From Mesobacillus foraminis (GTDB lineage Bacteria; Bacillota; Bacilli; Bacillales; Cytobacillaceae), in the NCBI RefSeq assembly GCF_004340465.1, contig NZ_SLVV01000003.1, positions 234,982 through 298,981 of the forward strand: 64,000 bases of DNA, in the 5' to 3' direction. The notes under the pieces were generated by a model. The model did not search any database and was not told the DNA's origin. It saw nothing but the letters and a program-made list of their open reading frames with translations. A program made the position numbers and the translations under genes. Below, one piece after another: positions 8,065 to 18,632 of the stretch. Each line of letters begins with the position of its first letter. Positions within the stretch are counted from its first letter, which is position 1.

Positions 8065-8079
8065 ACGAAAGCGTTACCA
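8065..8079 (+). promoter_or_regulatory. cre/LacI-type operator-like site
   Basis: ACGAAAGCGTTACCA differs from the cre consensus WTGNAANCGNWWNCA at one position. It lies between the divergent LysM/3D gene and the LacI-type regulator. It could bind CcpA or the regulator itself. A CCATAAA/TTTATGG inverted repeat lies nearby at 8117-8139. Confidence 0.4.
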
Positions 8080-8234
8080 AAAGGTGAAATATGTAAAAAA
8101 CAGGATTTATTTACCGCCATAAAACCCAATTATTTATGGTAAAAATTTTAGTTAAAAGTATGTTATGATATTGTAAAGGCTTTATTTCTGTTGATTTATG
8201 TAAAAAATGACAGAAGGTTCGTCCCAAGGAATGA

Positions 8235-9260
<1,026 letters not shown>

Positions 9261-9396
9261 ATGTATTGTGAGGTTTGTGCGGGCAAGGGCAGTGGGAAAG
9301 CGGCTCATGGGAGGCCGCGAAGAAGAGGCTCCTGTCTCATGTCAAAAGTGTAATTCACCATAGTTAAAAATAAAGTTAAATTTTTAGTAAAAACGA

Positions 9397-9425
9397 TTGA
9401 TTATTTTTTACCTTTTGTTTAAAAT
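9397..9425 (+). promoter_or_regulatory. Promoter of the galKETM operon
   Basis: TTGATT (9397-9402) and TAAAAT (9420-9425) are spaced by 17 bp, about 50 bases before galK. The operator-like palindrome follows directly. Confidence 0.65.
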
Positions 9426-9427
9426 GA

Positions 9428-9446
9428 ATGTAAAGCGCTTTCGAAC
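9428..9446 (+). promoter_or_regulatory. Operator of the gal operon (GalR or CcpA site)
   Basis: ATGTAAAGCGCTTTCGAAC has the perfect core palindrome AAAGCGCTTT with central CG, typical of LacI-family operators. The flanks fit the cre consensus less well than the core. Its place at about +3 to +21 relative to the predicted promoter fits repression. With a GalR-like gene directly upstream, GalR is the first candidate. Confidence 0.65.
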
Positions 9447-9476
9447 AAATTTTATGGAGATGAGAGGGGCTTGGCT

Positions 9477-10661
9477 ATGAAAACTGAAATTCTATTAAAC
9501 ACATTTAATGAACTATATAAGGAAAACAGCAATGAAACCCGAGTGTTTTTTTCACCGGGGAGGATTAATCTAATAGGGGAGCATACCGATTACAATGGGG
9601 GACATGTGTTTCCTGGTGCAATCACGTTTGGAACCTATGGAGTGGCAAGGAAAAGAGAAGGCAGGCAGATCCGTTTATACTCCATGAATTTTGTAGACAA
9701 AGGCATCATTGAGTTTAGCCTTGATGAGCTGGACTACCGAAAAGAACATAACTGGGCCAACTATCCGAAAGGGATGATCCGCTACCTTCAGGAAGCAGGC
9801 TCAGAACTTCCATGCGGACTGGATATCCTGGTTAATGGGAATATTCCAAATGGAGCAGGTCTGTCTTCATCGGCATCCCTTGAGCTGCTGATTGGCGTCA
9901 TGGTAAATGAAATGTTCGGCTTCGGGATTGAACGGCTGGACCTTGTAAAGCTTGGAAAGAAGGTCGAAAACAAATTTATCGGCGTCAACAGCGGGATCAT
10001 GGATCAGTTTGCCGTTGGGATGGGAAAAACAGACTGTGCGATCCTTCTGGACTGCAATACACTGAAATACGAATATGCGCCATTAAATCTCGCAGACTAC
10101 CAGATTATCATCATGAACACCAATAAAAGGCGGGAGCTGGCGGATTCCAAATACAATGAACGCCGCAGCCAATGCGAAACCGCGCTTGAGCGCCTGCAGA
10201 AGGAGCTGAAGATTGAGACCCTTGGCGAGCTTTCTGAAGAGGAGTTCGAGGCCAACAGGCACCTGATTAATGATGAAGTCCTTGAAAGAAGGGCAAAGCA
10301 TGCCGTTTATGAGAACCAGCGTACACTAAAAGCACTGGCGGCCCTTAGAGCAGGGGAACTTCAGACTTTTGGAGGGCTGATCAATGCTTCACACCGTTCC
10401 TTAAAAGAAGATTATGAGGTGACGGGAATTGAGCTGGATACACTGGCGGAAGCTGCCTGGGAGCAAAAAGGTACCCTTGGGGCCCGCATGACAGGCGCTG
10501 GCTTCGGTGGATGTGCGATTGCCATCGTTGTAAAGGACCAGGTGGAAGAGTTTATCGAAGCTGTGGGTAAGAAATATGAGGAAACCATCGGCTATGAGGC
10601 AACCTTCTATGTTGCTAGCATTGGGGACGGAACAAAGGAAATCACGAAGGAGGTTCTATAA
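9477..10661 (+). CDS. galK: Galactokinase
   Basis: Phosphorylates alpha-D-galactose with ATP to galactose-1-phosphate, the first committed step of the Leloir pathway, in the cytoplasm. The protein has 394 residues. The galactokinase signature [15 protein letters not shown] lies at about residues 27-41, the GHMP ATP-binding motif [12 protein letters not shown] at about 123-134, and the C-terminal GHMP motif [14 protein letters not shown] at about 335-348. The ATG at 9477 is preceded by GAGAGGGG; a TTG at 9471 is a weaker choice. It is the first gene of galKETM and ends directly against galE. Confidence 0.97.
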   Translation: MKTEILLNTFNELYKENSNETRVFFSPGRINLIGEHTDYNGGHVFPGAITFGTYGVARKREGRQIRLYSMNFVDKGIIEFSLDELDYRKEHNWANYPKGMIRYLQEAGSELPCGLDILVNGNIPNGAGLSSSASLELLIGVMVNEMFGFGIERLDLVKLGKKVENKFIGVNSGIMDQFAVGMGKTDCAILLDCNTLKYEYAPLNLADYQIIIMNTNKRRELADSKYNERRSQCETALERLQKELKIETLGELSEEEFEANRHLINDEVLERRAKHAVYENQRTLKALAALRAGELQTFGGLINASHRSLKEDYEVTGIELDTLAEAAWEQKGTLGARMTGAGFGGCAIAIVVKDQVEEFIEAVGKKYEETIGYEATFYVASIGDGTKEITKEVL

Positions 10662-11651
10662 ATGAGTATTCTCGTTTTAGGCGGTGCCGGGTATATCGGC
10701 TCCCACGCCGTTTACCAGCTTATTGACCAGAAAATGGACGTCGTGGTGGTGGATAATCTGCTGACTGGCCACAAGGCCGCCGTCCATCCTGACGCGAAAT
10801 TTTACAATGGGGACATCCGGGACAAAGAATTTCTGAGAAGTGTTTTCCAAAACGAAAAGATTGAGGGAGTCATCCACTTTGCAGCCAGCTCCCTGGTTGG
10901 GGAATCGATGACAAACCCGATCAAATATTTTGATAACAATGTTTATGGAACACAGGTCCTGCTTGACGTCATGATTGAATTTGGCGTTAAAAACATTGTC
11001 TTCTCCTCAACGGCCGCGACCTATGGCGAACAAGAAGTAATGCCGATTACGGAGGAAATGACAACCGCTCCGACCAACGCCTACGGTGAAACCAAGCTGA
11101 CGATGGAAAAAATGATGAAGTGGTGCGACAGCGCACATGGAATCAAGTTCGTCTCGCTGCGTTATTTTAATGTTGCCGGTGCAAGATCGACTGGAGAGAT
11201 TGGCGAGGATCATGATCCCGAAACCCATTTGATTCCGGTTGTCCTCCAGGTCGCACTTGGTCAGCGCGAATATATTTCCATCTTCGGGGATGACTATGAT
11301 ACAGAGGATGGAACCTGCATCCGCGACTATATTCACGTTGAGGATCTAATTGATGCCCATATCCTCGCGCTGCGCTACCTGCAGAATGGCGGCGAGAGCA
11401 ATATCTTCAATCTCGGTTCGAGCCAGGGATTCTCGGTAAAAGAAATCATCGAGGCAGCCAGGGAAGTAACAAAGCACGAAATTCCGGCTAAAATTGTTGA
11501 ACGCAGGGCCGGGGATCCAAGCAGCCTGATTGCCTCTTCAGCAAAAGCGGTAGAAGTATTGGGATGGATGCCAAGCCGGACGAGGATTCACCAGATCATC
11601 CAGGATGCCTGGAATTGGCATCAGGCAAATCCGAACGGCTATAACGACTAG
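10662..11651 (+). CDS. galE: UDP-glucose 4-epimerase
   Basis: Interconverts UDP-galactose and UDP-glucose with bound NAD. The 329-residue short-chain dehydrogenase-type protein has the NAD motif GGAGYIGSH (residues 7-15), the Ser-Thr triad part SSTAATYGE (about 115-123), and the catalytic YGETK pair (Tyr about 141, Lys about 145). The ATG follows the galK stop without a gap, and GGAGG lies inside the end of galK, so translation is coupled. Besides the Leloir pathway it can supply UDP-galactose for wall polymer glycosylation. Confidence 0.97.
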   Translation: MSILVLGGAGYIGSHAVYQLIDQKMDVVVVDNLLTGHKAAVHPDAKFYNGDIRDKEFLRSVFQNEKIEGVIHFAASSLVGESMTNPIKYFDNNVYGTQVLLDVMIEFGVKNIVFSSTAATYGEQEVMPITEEMTTAPTNAYGETKLTMEKMMKWCDSAHGIKFVSLRYFNVAGARSTGEIGEDHDPETHLIPVVLQVALGQREYISIFGDDYDTEDGTCIRDYIHVEDLIDAHILALRYLQNGGESNIFNLGSSQGFSVKEIIEAAREVTKHEIPAKIVERRAGDPSSLIASSAKAVEVLGWMPSRTRIHQIIQDAWNWHQANPNGYND

Positions 11652-11663
11652 GAGGGAGCTTTC

Positions 11664-13154
11664 ATGGAAATTTATGCAGCTATAGACGAAATCGTTAAGC
11701 AGGGTGTGATCAGCGAACTGATTCCCGAAGAGGACGGAATTTATGCCCGCAACCAGATTATGGCCCTCTTGTCACTGGAGGACTTCCCTGAACAGGGAGG
11801 CGAAAACAGCGGCAAGGACCTGCCTGAGCTTGTGGACGCCCTGGTAAACTATGCCGTTGAAAAGGGCCTGATTGAAGACCTTTTTGATGAAAAAGAAATC
11901 CTGGGAAGCAAAATCATGAACGTGTTCATGCCGAGGCCATCGGATGTCAACCGGTTCTTTTATGAAAGGTATGAAAGCAATCCGGAGGAGGCGACCGACT
12001 ATTTTTACCAGCTGAGCCAAAACAGCAATTATATCCAGACAAAGCGGATTGCCAAAAATATCAGCTATAAGGCAGAAACGGATTATGGAGACCTGGATAT
12101 TACCATAAACCTTTCCAAGCCGGAAAAGGACCCGAAGGAAATTGCGATGGAACGGGAACGGAAGCAGCACGCCGCAAATTATCCGAAGTGCCTGCTGTGC
12201 ATTGAAAATGAAGGCTATGCCGGACGCCTGGGCCACCCTGCACGCTCCAACCACCGTATGATTCGGGTGGGGCTGTCGGGGGAAGCCTGGTATTTCCAGT
12301 ACTCTCCGTATGTCTACTACAATGAGCACTGCATCCTGCTGTCGGGCGAGCATCGGGACATGAAGATTGACCGGGACTCGTTTACAAGGCTTCTTGATTT
12401 TGTTGATCAGTTTCCGCATTATTTTATCGGCTCGAATGCAGACCTGCCGATTGTTGGCGGCTCGATTCTCACCCATGACCATTACCAGGGCGGAAACTAT
12501 GAATTCGCGATGGCAAAGGCGGAAGAGGAATATGTTTTTACCATTGAAAGCCATCCGGAGGTTCACGCTGCAACCGTGAAATGGCCAATGTCGGTCATCC
12601 GTCTGAGGGCCAAGGATAAAGCCAGCCTCGTTGATGCCTCTCAGCATATTTTAGAAAAATGGAAGAATCATAGCGACAGCTCCGTACAAATCGAAGCGTA
12701 CAGCGGGGATACCCGGCATAACACCATCACGCCAATTGCGCGGATGCGGAACGGCCAGTATGAGCTGGACCTGGTTCTCCGCAACAACCGGACAACCGAG
12801 GAACACCCAATGGGGATTTTCCATCCACACGGAGATGTTCACCATATTAAAAAGGAAAACATCGGCCTGATTGAGGTCATGGGCCTTGCTGTCCTCCCTG
12901 CCCGGCTGAAGACCGAGCTTGCTGAAGTGGAAAAGTTTTTACTGGGGGAGCCTAGTGACCTCGCTGCTTATCACTTGCCATGGGCAGAGGAGATGAAGCA
13001 GAAATATCAGGAACAGCTTGCAGAAGATACAGTGGCAGAAATCGTCAAAAAAGAGGTTGGCGCCAAATTCTTGAGGGTATTAGAAGATGCAGGAGTATAT
13101 AAGCGCAATCAAGCGGGGCAAGACGCATTCCGCCGCTTTACTCAAGTACTATAA
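11664..13154 (+). CDS. galT: Galactose-1-phosphate uridylyltransferase (Firmicutes type)
   Basis: Exchanges UMP between UDP-glucose and galactose-1-phosphate. The 496-residue length and sequence are of the Firmicutes GalT class (GalT family 2), longer than the about 350-residue E. coli type. Visible family landmarks include HYQGGNYEFAMA, with the preceding GGSILTHDH near residues 265-275, and LCIENEGYAGR (about 174-184). The ATG at 11664 follows TAGGAGGGAGC, 12 bases after galE. It needs galE to regenerate UDP-glucose. Confidence 0.96.
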   Translation: MEIYAAIDEIVKQGVISELIPEEDGIYARNQIMALLSLEDFPEQGGENSGKDLPELVDALVNYAVEKGLIEDLFDEKEILGSKIMNVFMPRPSDVNRFFYERYESNPEEATDYFYQLSQNSNYIQTKRIAKNISYKAETDYGDLDITINLSKPEKDPKEIAMERERKQHAANYPKCLLCIENEGYAGRLGHPARSNHRMIRVGLSGEAWYFQYSPYVYYNEHCILLSGEHRDMKIDRDSFTRLLDFVDQFPHYFIGSNADLPIVGGSILTHDHYQGGNYEFAMAKAEEEYVFTIESHPEVHAATVKWPMSVIRLRAKDKASLVDASQHILEKWKNHSDSSVQIEAYSGDTRHNTITPIARMRNGQYELDLVLRNNRTTEEHPMGIFHPHGDVHHIKKENIGLIEVMGLAVLPARLKTELAEVEKFLLGEPSDLAAYHLPWAEEMKQKYQEQLAEDTVAEIVKKEVGAKFLRVLEDAGVYKRNQAGQDAFRRFTQVL

Positions 13155-13171
13155 AGAATGGAGTCGGTAGA

Positions 13172-14212
13172 ATGAAGGTATTTAAGGAGAAATTTGGAGA
13201 GCTGGATGGCCAGGATGTCACGGCTTTTACCATGGTGAATGACCATGGGATGGAAGTGACCTCCCTCGATTTTGGCTGCATCATTACGAAAATCAATGCG
13301 CCAGATCAAAATGGGGTTTTGGAAAATGTCGTCTTGGGATTTGACTCTTTGGACGAATACCTTGAGAACTCTCCTTTTTTTGGAGCGGTTGTCGGCCGCG
13401 TCGCCGGTAGGATTTCCGGTGCGGAATTCGAACTCCGCAACCGGGTTTACCAGCTGGCTAAAAACGATAATGGCAACCATCTGCACGGCGGCCTGAAAGG
13501 GTTTGACAAGGTGATCTGGAATGGCGAGATCGAAGAAGGCGAGAATGCCGTCTCTTTAGTGTTCACCTACTTCAGCAGGGATGGCGAAGAAGGCTATCCA
13601 GGAAATCTGAGCATGAAGGTCATCTATACATTGAACAATGACAATGAGCTGCAGATCACTTATGAAGGTGTATCTGATCAAAGGACGCTGCTGAATGTCA
13701 CTAACCATACTTATTTTAACCTGTCAGGAGATCTCAAAAGGGACATCCTGGAACACGTGTTAACATTAAAGAGCAATGAGTTCCTTGAACTGAGAGATGA
13801 CTTGATTCCGACAGGGGAAATTCTTTCTGTTGAGAATACGCCTTTTGATTTTACACAGGGAAGGAAAATCAAGGATGGAGCAAAGTCGGACCATCCACAG
13901 AATATCCTGGCAGGGAAAGGGTATGACCATCCTTTCATTCTGGCGGAGAATAATAACGAAGAAATCGTTCTGGAGGATGAACAGAGCGGACGCAAGCTGA
14001 TTGTGGAAACCGATCAGCCTGGGGTTGTCCTTTACACGAGCAGCCAGCTTTCCGGGGACTTCTCCATTCGCGGTGCACAGGCACGCCCTTATCTGGGATT
14101 ATGTCTAGAAACACAGGGCCTGCCGGATTCCATACATCAGCCGCACTTTAAGCCGTGTGTCCTCGAGAAGGATGAGGTTTACCGTTCTGTAACAAAGTAC
14201 CGTTTTAAATAA
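13172..14212 (+). CDS. galM: Aldose 1-epimerase (mutarotase)
   Basis: Converts beta-D-galactose, the form released by beta-galactosidase, into the alpha-anomer used by GalK. The 346-residue all-beta protein shows the galactose mutarotase landmarks GRVAGRISGAEF (about 70-81), NDNGNHLHGG (about 92-101, first active His), NVTNHTYFNLSG (about 173-184, second His) and CLETQGLPDS (about 310-319, catalytic Glu). The ATG at 13172 follows GGAGTCGG, 17 bases after galT. It is the last gene of galKETM, with a terminator behind. Confidence 0.96.
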   Translation: MKVFKEKFGELDGQDVTAFTMVNDHGMEVTSLDFGCIITKINAPDQNGVLENVVLGFDSLDEYLENSPFFGAVVGRVAGRISGAEFELRNRVYQLAKNDNGNHLHGGLKGFDKVIWNGEIEEGENAVSLVFTYFSRDGEEGYPGNLSMKVIYTLNNDNELQITYEGVSDQRTLLNVTNHTYFNLSGDLKRDILEHVLTLKSNEFLELRDDLIPTGEILSVENTPFDFTQGRKIKDGAKSDHPQNILAGKGYDHPFILAENNNEEIVLEDEQSGRKLIVETDQPGVVLYTSSQLSGDFSIRGAQARPYLGLCLETQGLPDSIHQPHFKPCVLEKDEVYRSVTKYRFK

Positions 14213-14221
14213 AATTTGAAG

Positions 14222-14266
14222 AAAATGCTGCGGGAGGCTTGAGGTTCTCGCAGCATTTTTTTTATT
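14222..14266 (+). terminator. Terminator of the galKETM operon
   Basis: AAATGCTGCG and CGCAGCATTT form a stem around a 15-base loop, followed by a long T-run. It starts a few bases after the galM stop. Confidence 0.9.
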
Positions 14267-14553
14267 TGTACATTTGTGCGCATGGTTTCAAGGGAACCGA
14301 GGTTGAGCTTGGGGGAGTTTCCCCGGTGATTTAATAGGGTAAAGAAGGAGACGAAATACCCAGATAAGGCTCTTGTGAGAATAAGGATTTTACCTCTTGA
14401 AACGGCCAGTGATCATTTGATAGCTTAAGGACATAAATATGTTATATAGATCGAATACTGTAGTAACCATTCAGGCAAAATTCATAGCTGCTTCCATTCA
14501 GCCTGCTCACAAGACGAAATCATGAGGTTTCTATTGAAAAGGAGGAATAAAAT
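14267..14553. other. Intergenic stretch without recognisable gene
   Basis: About 290 bases between the gal terminator and a small ORF. Both strands show only short, interrupted frames. The last 20 bases contain the AAAAGGAGGAATAAAAT ribosome site of the next small ORF, so its promoter must lie here, but no clear -35/-10 pair stands out. Confidence 0.5.
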
Positions 14554-14742
14554 GTGAAAGCGATTTCGAAACTGAAATACCATTTCCATCTATTCTTGCA
14601 CAACCACAATCAAGCATTAATAAAAGACGCCCGATGCGAACAGCTCAAAACCAAACTTCGAACCAAAGCCCACTACCACTACACCCAGGCAAAGCGGGTC
14701 AGGCACCCTTTAGCCTGCGAAAGCGGGTCTGACCCCCTTTAA
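14554..14742 (+). CDS. Small basic protein ending inside a REP repeat
   Basis: A 62-residue ORF with a GTG start 7 bases after AAGGAGG. It begins MKAISKLKYHFHLFLHNHNQ, a pattern rich in His, Lys and aromatic residues like small uncharacterised Bacillaceae proteins. From about residue 47 the reading frame runs into the repeat GGGTCAGGCACCC/GGGTCTGACCCCC, so its end (CESGSDPL) is encoded by the repeat. The natural C-terminus was probably replaced when the repeat arrived. The strong ribosome site supports translation; function is unknown. Confidence 0.55.
   Translation: MKAISKLKYHFHLFLHNHNQALIKDARCEQLKTKLRTKAHYHYTQAKRVRHPLACESGSDPL
14691..14742. repeat. REP-type repeat pair (GTGCCTGACCC family)
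   Basis: GGGTCAGGCACCCTTT (minus-oriented core) is followed after 14 bases by GGGTCTGACCCCCTTTAA. Each half carries the AAAGCGGGTC prefix. It is a divergent member of the family found at 17951, 18813, 20381, 21154, 59183 and 59930. Confidence 0.7.
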
Positions 14743-14905
14743 GAGAGTGCCGAACTAAAGGAACATGGCGCTAAAAGAGCACGGGCATTAAGAGAGAACG
14801 ATTATAAAAGTGCCGTGCTGCTTCTATCTTCAAGTTCAAAGAGGAACGGGATCTAAAGTCCACCACCCCAATGTGGAAGGTTCTGCTTAAAATGTCACGA
14901 TAGCA

Positions 14906-14941
14906 AAAAGGCCCCTTGCGAATTCCCGGCAAGGGGCTTTG
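14906..14941 (-). terminator. Terminator of the Nudix gene
   Basis: GCCCCTTGC (14911-14919) pairs with GCAAGGGGC (14929-14937), flanked by AAAAA on the left. Read on the minus strand this gives a stem followed by a T-run directly after the Nudix stop codon. Confidence 0.85.
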
Positions 14942-14955
14942 AATGCAGATCGATA

Positions 14956-15501
14956 TTAATCAGTCTTGAATTTATACCTCAGGATGGCGGCCAGTCCTGC
15001 TCCGTGACGGAATTCCCCATCGAGCACAAGTTCCTTCAGTTCGCCCATGGTTATTTTATGTACATCGATTTGCTCGCTGTTCTCTAACTTCTGTTCTGCC
15101 GGTTTTAAACCCGCCGCGGCAAACAGAAAAATTTCCTCGCTGGTTGAACCAGGGGAAGGGTAGAAGCTTCCAAGTTCCAGCCAATGCTCCGCCACATAGC
15201 CCGTTTCTTCCTCGAGCTCCCGCTTGGCTGTCTCGAGCGGCGGCGCGTTCTCATCATCAATCATCCCTGCCGGCAGCTCCCACTCCCAGCTTTTAAACGC
15301 ATGTCGATACTGCTTTAAACAAAGTACCTGATGATCCTCCGTAATCGGAAGGATGCAAACACCTTTGGCAAAGCTTAAATAAGAGAAGTTTTTTTCATCT
15401 CCATTTGGAAGAGTGACCTCATCCACAATCACTTCAAAGCGGTCCACCTTTTGGGCAGCCGATCTGTTTATTTTCCAGGCCAAATCATTCACCTCATTCA
15501 C
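14956..15501 (-). CDS. Nudix hydrolase (ADP-ribose pyrophosphatase-like)
   Basis: A 181-residue cytoplasmic pyrophosphohydrolase, probably of ADP-ribose or another nucleoside diphosphate sugar (NudF/YffH-like). The Nudix helix is at about residues 77-101: a Gly, then ETAKRELEEETGY. The REL-EE-x-G core is intact, but the stretch between the Gly and the REL is one residue longer than the classical box (DENAPP insertion region). ELPAG before it and FYPSPGSTSEE after it are typical for ADP-ribose pyrophosphatases. The GTG at 15501 or the in-frame GTG at 15492 (behind AAGGTGAATGAG) may be the start. It stands alone. Confidence 0.88.
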   Translation of the reverse strand: MNEVNDLAWKINRSAAQKVDRFEVIVDEVTLPNGDEKNFSYLSFAKGVCILPITEDHQVLCLKQYRHAFKSWEWELPAGMIDDENAPPLETAKRELEEETGYVAEHWLELGSFYPSPGSTSEEIFLFAAAGLKPAEQKLENSEQIDVHKITMGELKELVLDGEFRHGAGLAAILRYKFKTD

Positions 15502-15758
15502 CTTATTAAAAGTTCACTAAATTGTTGTCTATTTTATATAGTACCATTTTTTCGGAAGGAAAGAATTCTTATCAACGTGTGGATTCAGGGAAAAAGGGCA
15601 GAAAAGCTGTTTTTTTGTCAAAGCCTGGAGTAAAAAAGTTCTCAACTACGTCTCAGGTCCTAGATTTACTACAGTTGCAGACTGTGGAAAAAAGGAAATA
15701 AATCGTGTATTGTTGAATTTAATAGGAAGAAGTCTTTTTATGGAAAATTTCCGTGGAG

Positions 15759-15785
15759 TGAAACATTGTTTCCCTTTCATTCGTA
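15759..15785 (+). promoter_or_regulatory. Sigma-W-like (ECF) promoter of xpaC-yaaN
   Basis: TGAAAC (15759-15764) and CGTA (15782-15785) are separated by 17 bp, which fits the envelope-stress sigma-W pattern. The start codon of xpaC is 35 bases further. As far as I recall, the xpaC-yaaN operon of B. subtilis is a sigma-W target, which supports the call. Confidence 0.6.
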
Positions 15786-15819
15786 AGTATAGATAGGATT
15801 TTAGTAAGGAGTCGATACA

Positions 15820-16698
15820 ATGAACCCGTTTCTTTCGTTTCTTATAAGGTCGGCAGCGGCAATCCCGGCAGCAGTGGTCATTTGGCTCATCAGCTTTTTC
15901 GGACTGGAATTTCCATTTCTGCTTTCATCAGCCGCCGCATTGGCCGGGGGAGCTTTGATTTACTGGCTGGCTGGCATTTTTTCCGACGCCCGTTTCCTTA
16001 AAAAACATGGGCTGACGCGAAAGGAATACCGCTATATAAGAAAGAACTTAGATGAAGCAAAGAAAAAAATCTCTCGTTTAAATAAAACATTGTTTTCCAT
16101 TCGCCACTTTCCATCTATAAAACAAAGAATCGAACTTTTTCGTGTGATCCGGAAGATCTATTCCATGACGAAAAAGGAGCCTAAACGTTTTTATCAGGCG
16201 GAGCGGTTTTATTTTTCCCATTTGGATTCAATACTTGAACTGACGGAAAAATATGCATTCATCTCCTCACAGCCTAAGAAAAACCGGGAGCTTGACGAAG
16301 CATTGTACCAGACCCGGGAGACATTGTCGGAGCTTTCAAAGGCAGTTGAAAAGGATCTGTACCAGGTTCTTTCAAACGACCTGGAGCACCTGAGCTTTGA
16401 GATTGATGTTGCCAAGCATTCAATCAAAACCGCCAATGATATTAAAAATGAAGCCAGGCAGTCCGTTCCTTTGCCTAAAAACACGGCAAAACCTGAAGTC
16501 CCTGCTGCTCCTAGCCACTTCGTTCATACAGAAACTAATGCTAACAAGCGTGCTGAAGAAGAGGAAAAGACCGAAAGCCAACAGCAGACTGGGCCAAGAT
16601 ATTCGATCAATACGCATACTAAAGAAAAAGTAGAGATACCGATCTATACCACTCGTGAAGAAAGATATAAAGCAGAAAACAGGAGGTCCAACAGATGA
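15820..16698 (+). CDS. xpaC: XpaC-family protein
   Basis: A 292-residue protein with two hydrophobic segments at the N-terminus (about 5-28 and 32-53) and a long helical, charged cytoplasmic part. The segment [27 protein letters not shown] is typical of the XpaC family (named for 5-bromo-4-chloroindolyl phosphate hydrolysis in B. subtilis; true role unknown). The C-terminus from about 210 is low-complexity and probably disordered. It starts at ATG 15820 behind AAGGAGTCG. Its stop overlaps the start of yaaN (ATGA), as in the xpaC-yaaN operon, so the two products probably act together at the membrane under envelope stress. Confidence 0.88.
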   Translation: MNPFLSFLIRSAAAIPAAVVIWLISFFGLEFPFLLSSAAALAGGALIYWLAGIFSDARFLKKHGLTRKEYRYIRKNLDEAKKKISRLNKTLFSIRHFPSIKQRIELFRVIRKIYSMTKKEPKRFYQAERFYFSHLDSILELTEKYAFISSQPKKNRELDEALYQTRETLSELSKAVEKDLYQVLSNDLEHLSFEIDVAKHSIKTANDIKNEARQSVPLPKNTAKPEVPAAPSHFVHTETNANKRAEEEEKTESQQQTGPRYSINTHTKEKVEIPIYTTREERYKAENRRSNR

Positions 16699-17873
16699 GT
16701 GAAAAAAACCCAGACCTTTTAAAAAATACAGACAGCATCATGGATGACATTCTCGCCAATCCGTTTGGAGATAGCCCGGAATTGGCGATGCAGCCGGTCC
16801 AGCCTTCACAGGAGGCCAAGCCGGTAAAATTGATTGATGTGATTCCGGAGGAGAATAAGGCAAAGGCGCTGCAGCTTGCCCAGCAAATTGATCCGAAGAA
16901 TCACCAGGCGATGATTTCTTATGGGACACAGGCCCAGGGGAAATTATTGGCGTTTTCCCACACGATGCTGGAGCATGTTCAAAAGAAAGATGTCGGGGAA
17001 GTCGGCGAGATCATCAGCGATTTGATGAAGCGGCTGAATGAAGTGAGCCCGGATGAGCTCAAACCAGAAAAGCCATCCTTTTTCGGCAGAATGTTCGGAA
17101 AGCTTTCCGGCTCGATACAAGAGGTGTTATCCAAGTACCAAAAAACCGGTGCACAGATCGACCGCATCTCTGTAAAACTTGATCGAAGCAAGAATGTTCT
17201 TTTATCCGATATTGGCATGCTTGAAAAACTCTATGAAAATAACAAGGAATATTTCAACGCATTGAACATCTATATTGCGGCCGGTGAACTGAAGCTTGAG
17301 GAGCTGAACGAAAAAACGATTCCTGAATTAAAGCGGGCTGCCCAGCAAACACAGGATCAAATGAAGTTCCAGGAAGTGAACGACATGATCCAATTTGCCG
17401 ACCGGCTCGACAAGCGGCTGCATGACTTAAAGCTGAGCCGTGAAATTACGATTCAAAGCGCTCCGCAAATCAGGCTGATTCAAAATACAAATCAGGCATT
17501 GGTGGAGAAAATCCAGTCTTCCATCATGACGGCGATTCCGCTTTGGAAAAACCAGGTCGCGATTGCCCTAACACTGATCCGGCAGCGCCACGCGGTCGAA
17601 GCACAGAAACAGGTTTCCAAAACGACTAATGAGCTGCTCCTGAAAAATGCCGAAATGCTTAAAACCAATACAATTGAAACCGCCAAAGAAAATGAGCGCG
17701 GTTTGGTAGATATCGAAACCCTTAAGAAGACGCAGGAAAACCTCATTACTACTCTGGAAGAAACCATGCGAATCCAGGAGGATGGCCGCCACAAGCGCCG
17801 CCAGGCTGAACACGAACTCGCCAACATGGAAAACGACCTGCGCTTGAAGCTGCTTGAAATCAAAGGGGAATAA
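16695..17873 (+). CDS. yaaN: TelA/YaaN family toxic-anion resistance protein
   Basis: A 392-residue, almost fully alpha-helical cytoplasmic protein of the TelA family, linked by name to tellurite resistance; its biochemical role is not known. Family landmarks are [21 protein letters not shown] (about 55-76), [12 protein letters not shown] (about 128-139), and the long central helices with [12 protein letters not shown] (about 220). The C-terminus is a coiled coil. The ATG at 16695 overlaps the xpaC stop by four bases and AGGAGG lies 8 bases before it. No terminator is seen until the REP palindrome at 17951-18000. Confidence 0.92.
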   Translation: MSEKNPDLLKNTDSIMDDILANPFGDSPELAMQPVQPSQEAKPVKLIDVIPEENKAKALQLAQQIDPKNHQAMISYGTQAQGKLLAFSHTMLEHVQKKDVGEVGEIISDLMKRLNEVSPDELKPEKPSFFGRMFGKLSGSIQEVLSKYQKTGAQIDRISVKLDRSKNVLLSDIGMLEKLYENNKEYFNALNIYIAAGELKLEELNEKTIPELKRAAQQTQDQMKFQEVNDMIQFADRLDKRLHDLKLSREITIQSAPQIRLIQNTNQALVEKIQSSIMTAIPLWKNQVAIALTLIRQRHAVEAQKQVSKTTNELLLKNAEMLKTNTIETAKENERGLVDIETLKKTQENLITTLEETMRIQEDGRHKRRQAEHELANMENDLRLKLLEIKGE

Positions 17874-17950
17874 ATCCACTGCAGTTGCAAGTTAGAGTTG
17901 CACTGAAGCGTTATTTCCTTTTCTGTAAAAGCTGAATCTTTACTTCACTA

Positions 17951-18000
17951 AAGCGTGCCTGACCCCCTTTGCTACACTAAAGGGGGTCAGGCACTTTTTT
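17951..18000. repeat. REP palindrome upstream of the RAYT gene
   Basis: GTGCCTGACCCCCTTT (17955-17970) is perfectly complementary to AAAGGGGGTCAGGCAC (17979-17994). The 16-bp stem closes an 8-base loop and is followed by TTTTTT. It is a head-to-head pair of the REP core and can also terminate transcription from xpaC-yaaN. It lies 69 bases before the transposase start. Confidence 0.9.
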
Positions 18001-18068
18001 GGTTGACCGGCTGTTTGCAGGCAACTAAAATGTACATGTACAACAAAATAATTATTAGGAGGGGTATT

Positions 18069-18632
18069 ATGCCTCGACCATTCCGGATTTGGTATCCGGG
18101 TGCAACGTACCATATCTATGCCAGGGGAAATCGGCGTGGAGCCATCTTTACAGATGACCGAGATTACCTTCAGTATTTAAAGATCCTCGAAAGTGTCCGC
18201 TCAAACCATCCATTCACATTGCATTCCTACTGTATTTTAAACAACCATCTCCATCTTTTAGTTGAAACCGCCACAAGCCCTATTCAGACAATCATCAAAG
18301 AAATGCACTCCCGATATGCTGTTTATTTTAATCGCCGTTTTGACCAGGATGGCCATGTCTTCCAAGGTCGTTATGGCTCAAAGGTGATTGAATCCATTGA
18401 TTATTTTTTGGGCGTCAGCCGCTATATCCATCGAAATCCCCTGGAGGCCAACATGGTAAAGGATCTGTCTGAATATCCATGGAGCAGCTATTCCTCTTAC
18501 ATCCATAACACGAAAAATTCCCATGTCGACCCTGCCCGTACCTATTCCTATTTCAAAGACCCGGTGCACGAGCAATACCGGATTTTTGCAGAAAGCCAGA
18601 CAAGCGAAGAAATAATCTGGGTGCCGAGATAA
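18069..18632 (+). CDS. REP-associated tyrosine transposase (RAYT, Y1_Tnp/IS200-like)
   Basis: A 187-residue HUH single-strand DNA endonuclease of the IS200-like Y1 family. The metal-binding HUH motif is NNHLHLLVE (His60 and His62). The candidate catalytic Tyr119 lies in RYIHRNP, the place of the active Tyr of E. coli TnpA-REP. RPFRIWYPGATYHIYARGN and GHVFQGRY are RAYT hallmarks. ATG 18069 is chosen because GGAGGGG precedes it; the frame is open further upstream into the REP but without a ribosome site. It is flanked by REP repeats on both sides (17951-18000 and 18813-18872) and lacks insertion-sequence ends. Such domesticated transposases cut at, and probably mobilise, REP elements. It looks intact. 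Confidence 0.92.
   Translation: MPRPFRIWYPGATYHIYARGNRRGAIFTDDRDYLQYLKILESVRSNHPFTLHSYCILNNHLHLLVETATSPIQTIIKEMHSRYAVYFNRRFDQDGHVFQGRYGSKVIESIDYFLGVSRYIHRNPLEANMVKDLSEYPWSSYSSYIHNTKNSHVDPARTYSYFKDPVHEQYRIFAESQTSEEIIWVPR

Noticed and set aside
11772-12647. 291-codon open frame on the minus strand inside galT
   Set aside because: It lies fully antisense to a strongly supported galT gene, has no ribosome site, and its translation has no recognisable domain.
17955-18068. Upstream extension of the RAYT frame into the REP palindrome
   Set aside because: The frame is open, but no ribosome site precedes it, while ATG 18069 has GGAGGGG and matches the RAYT N-terminus.
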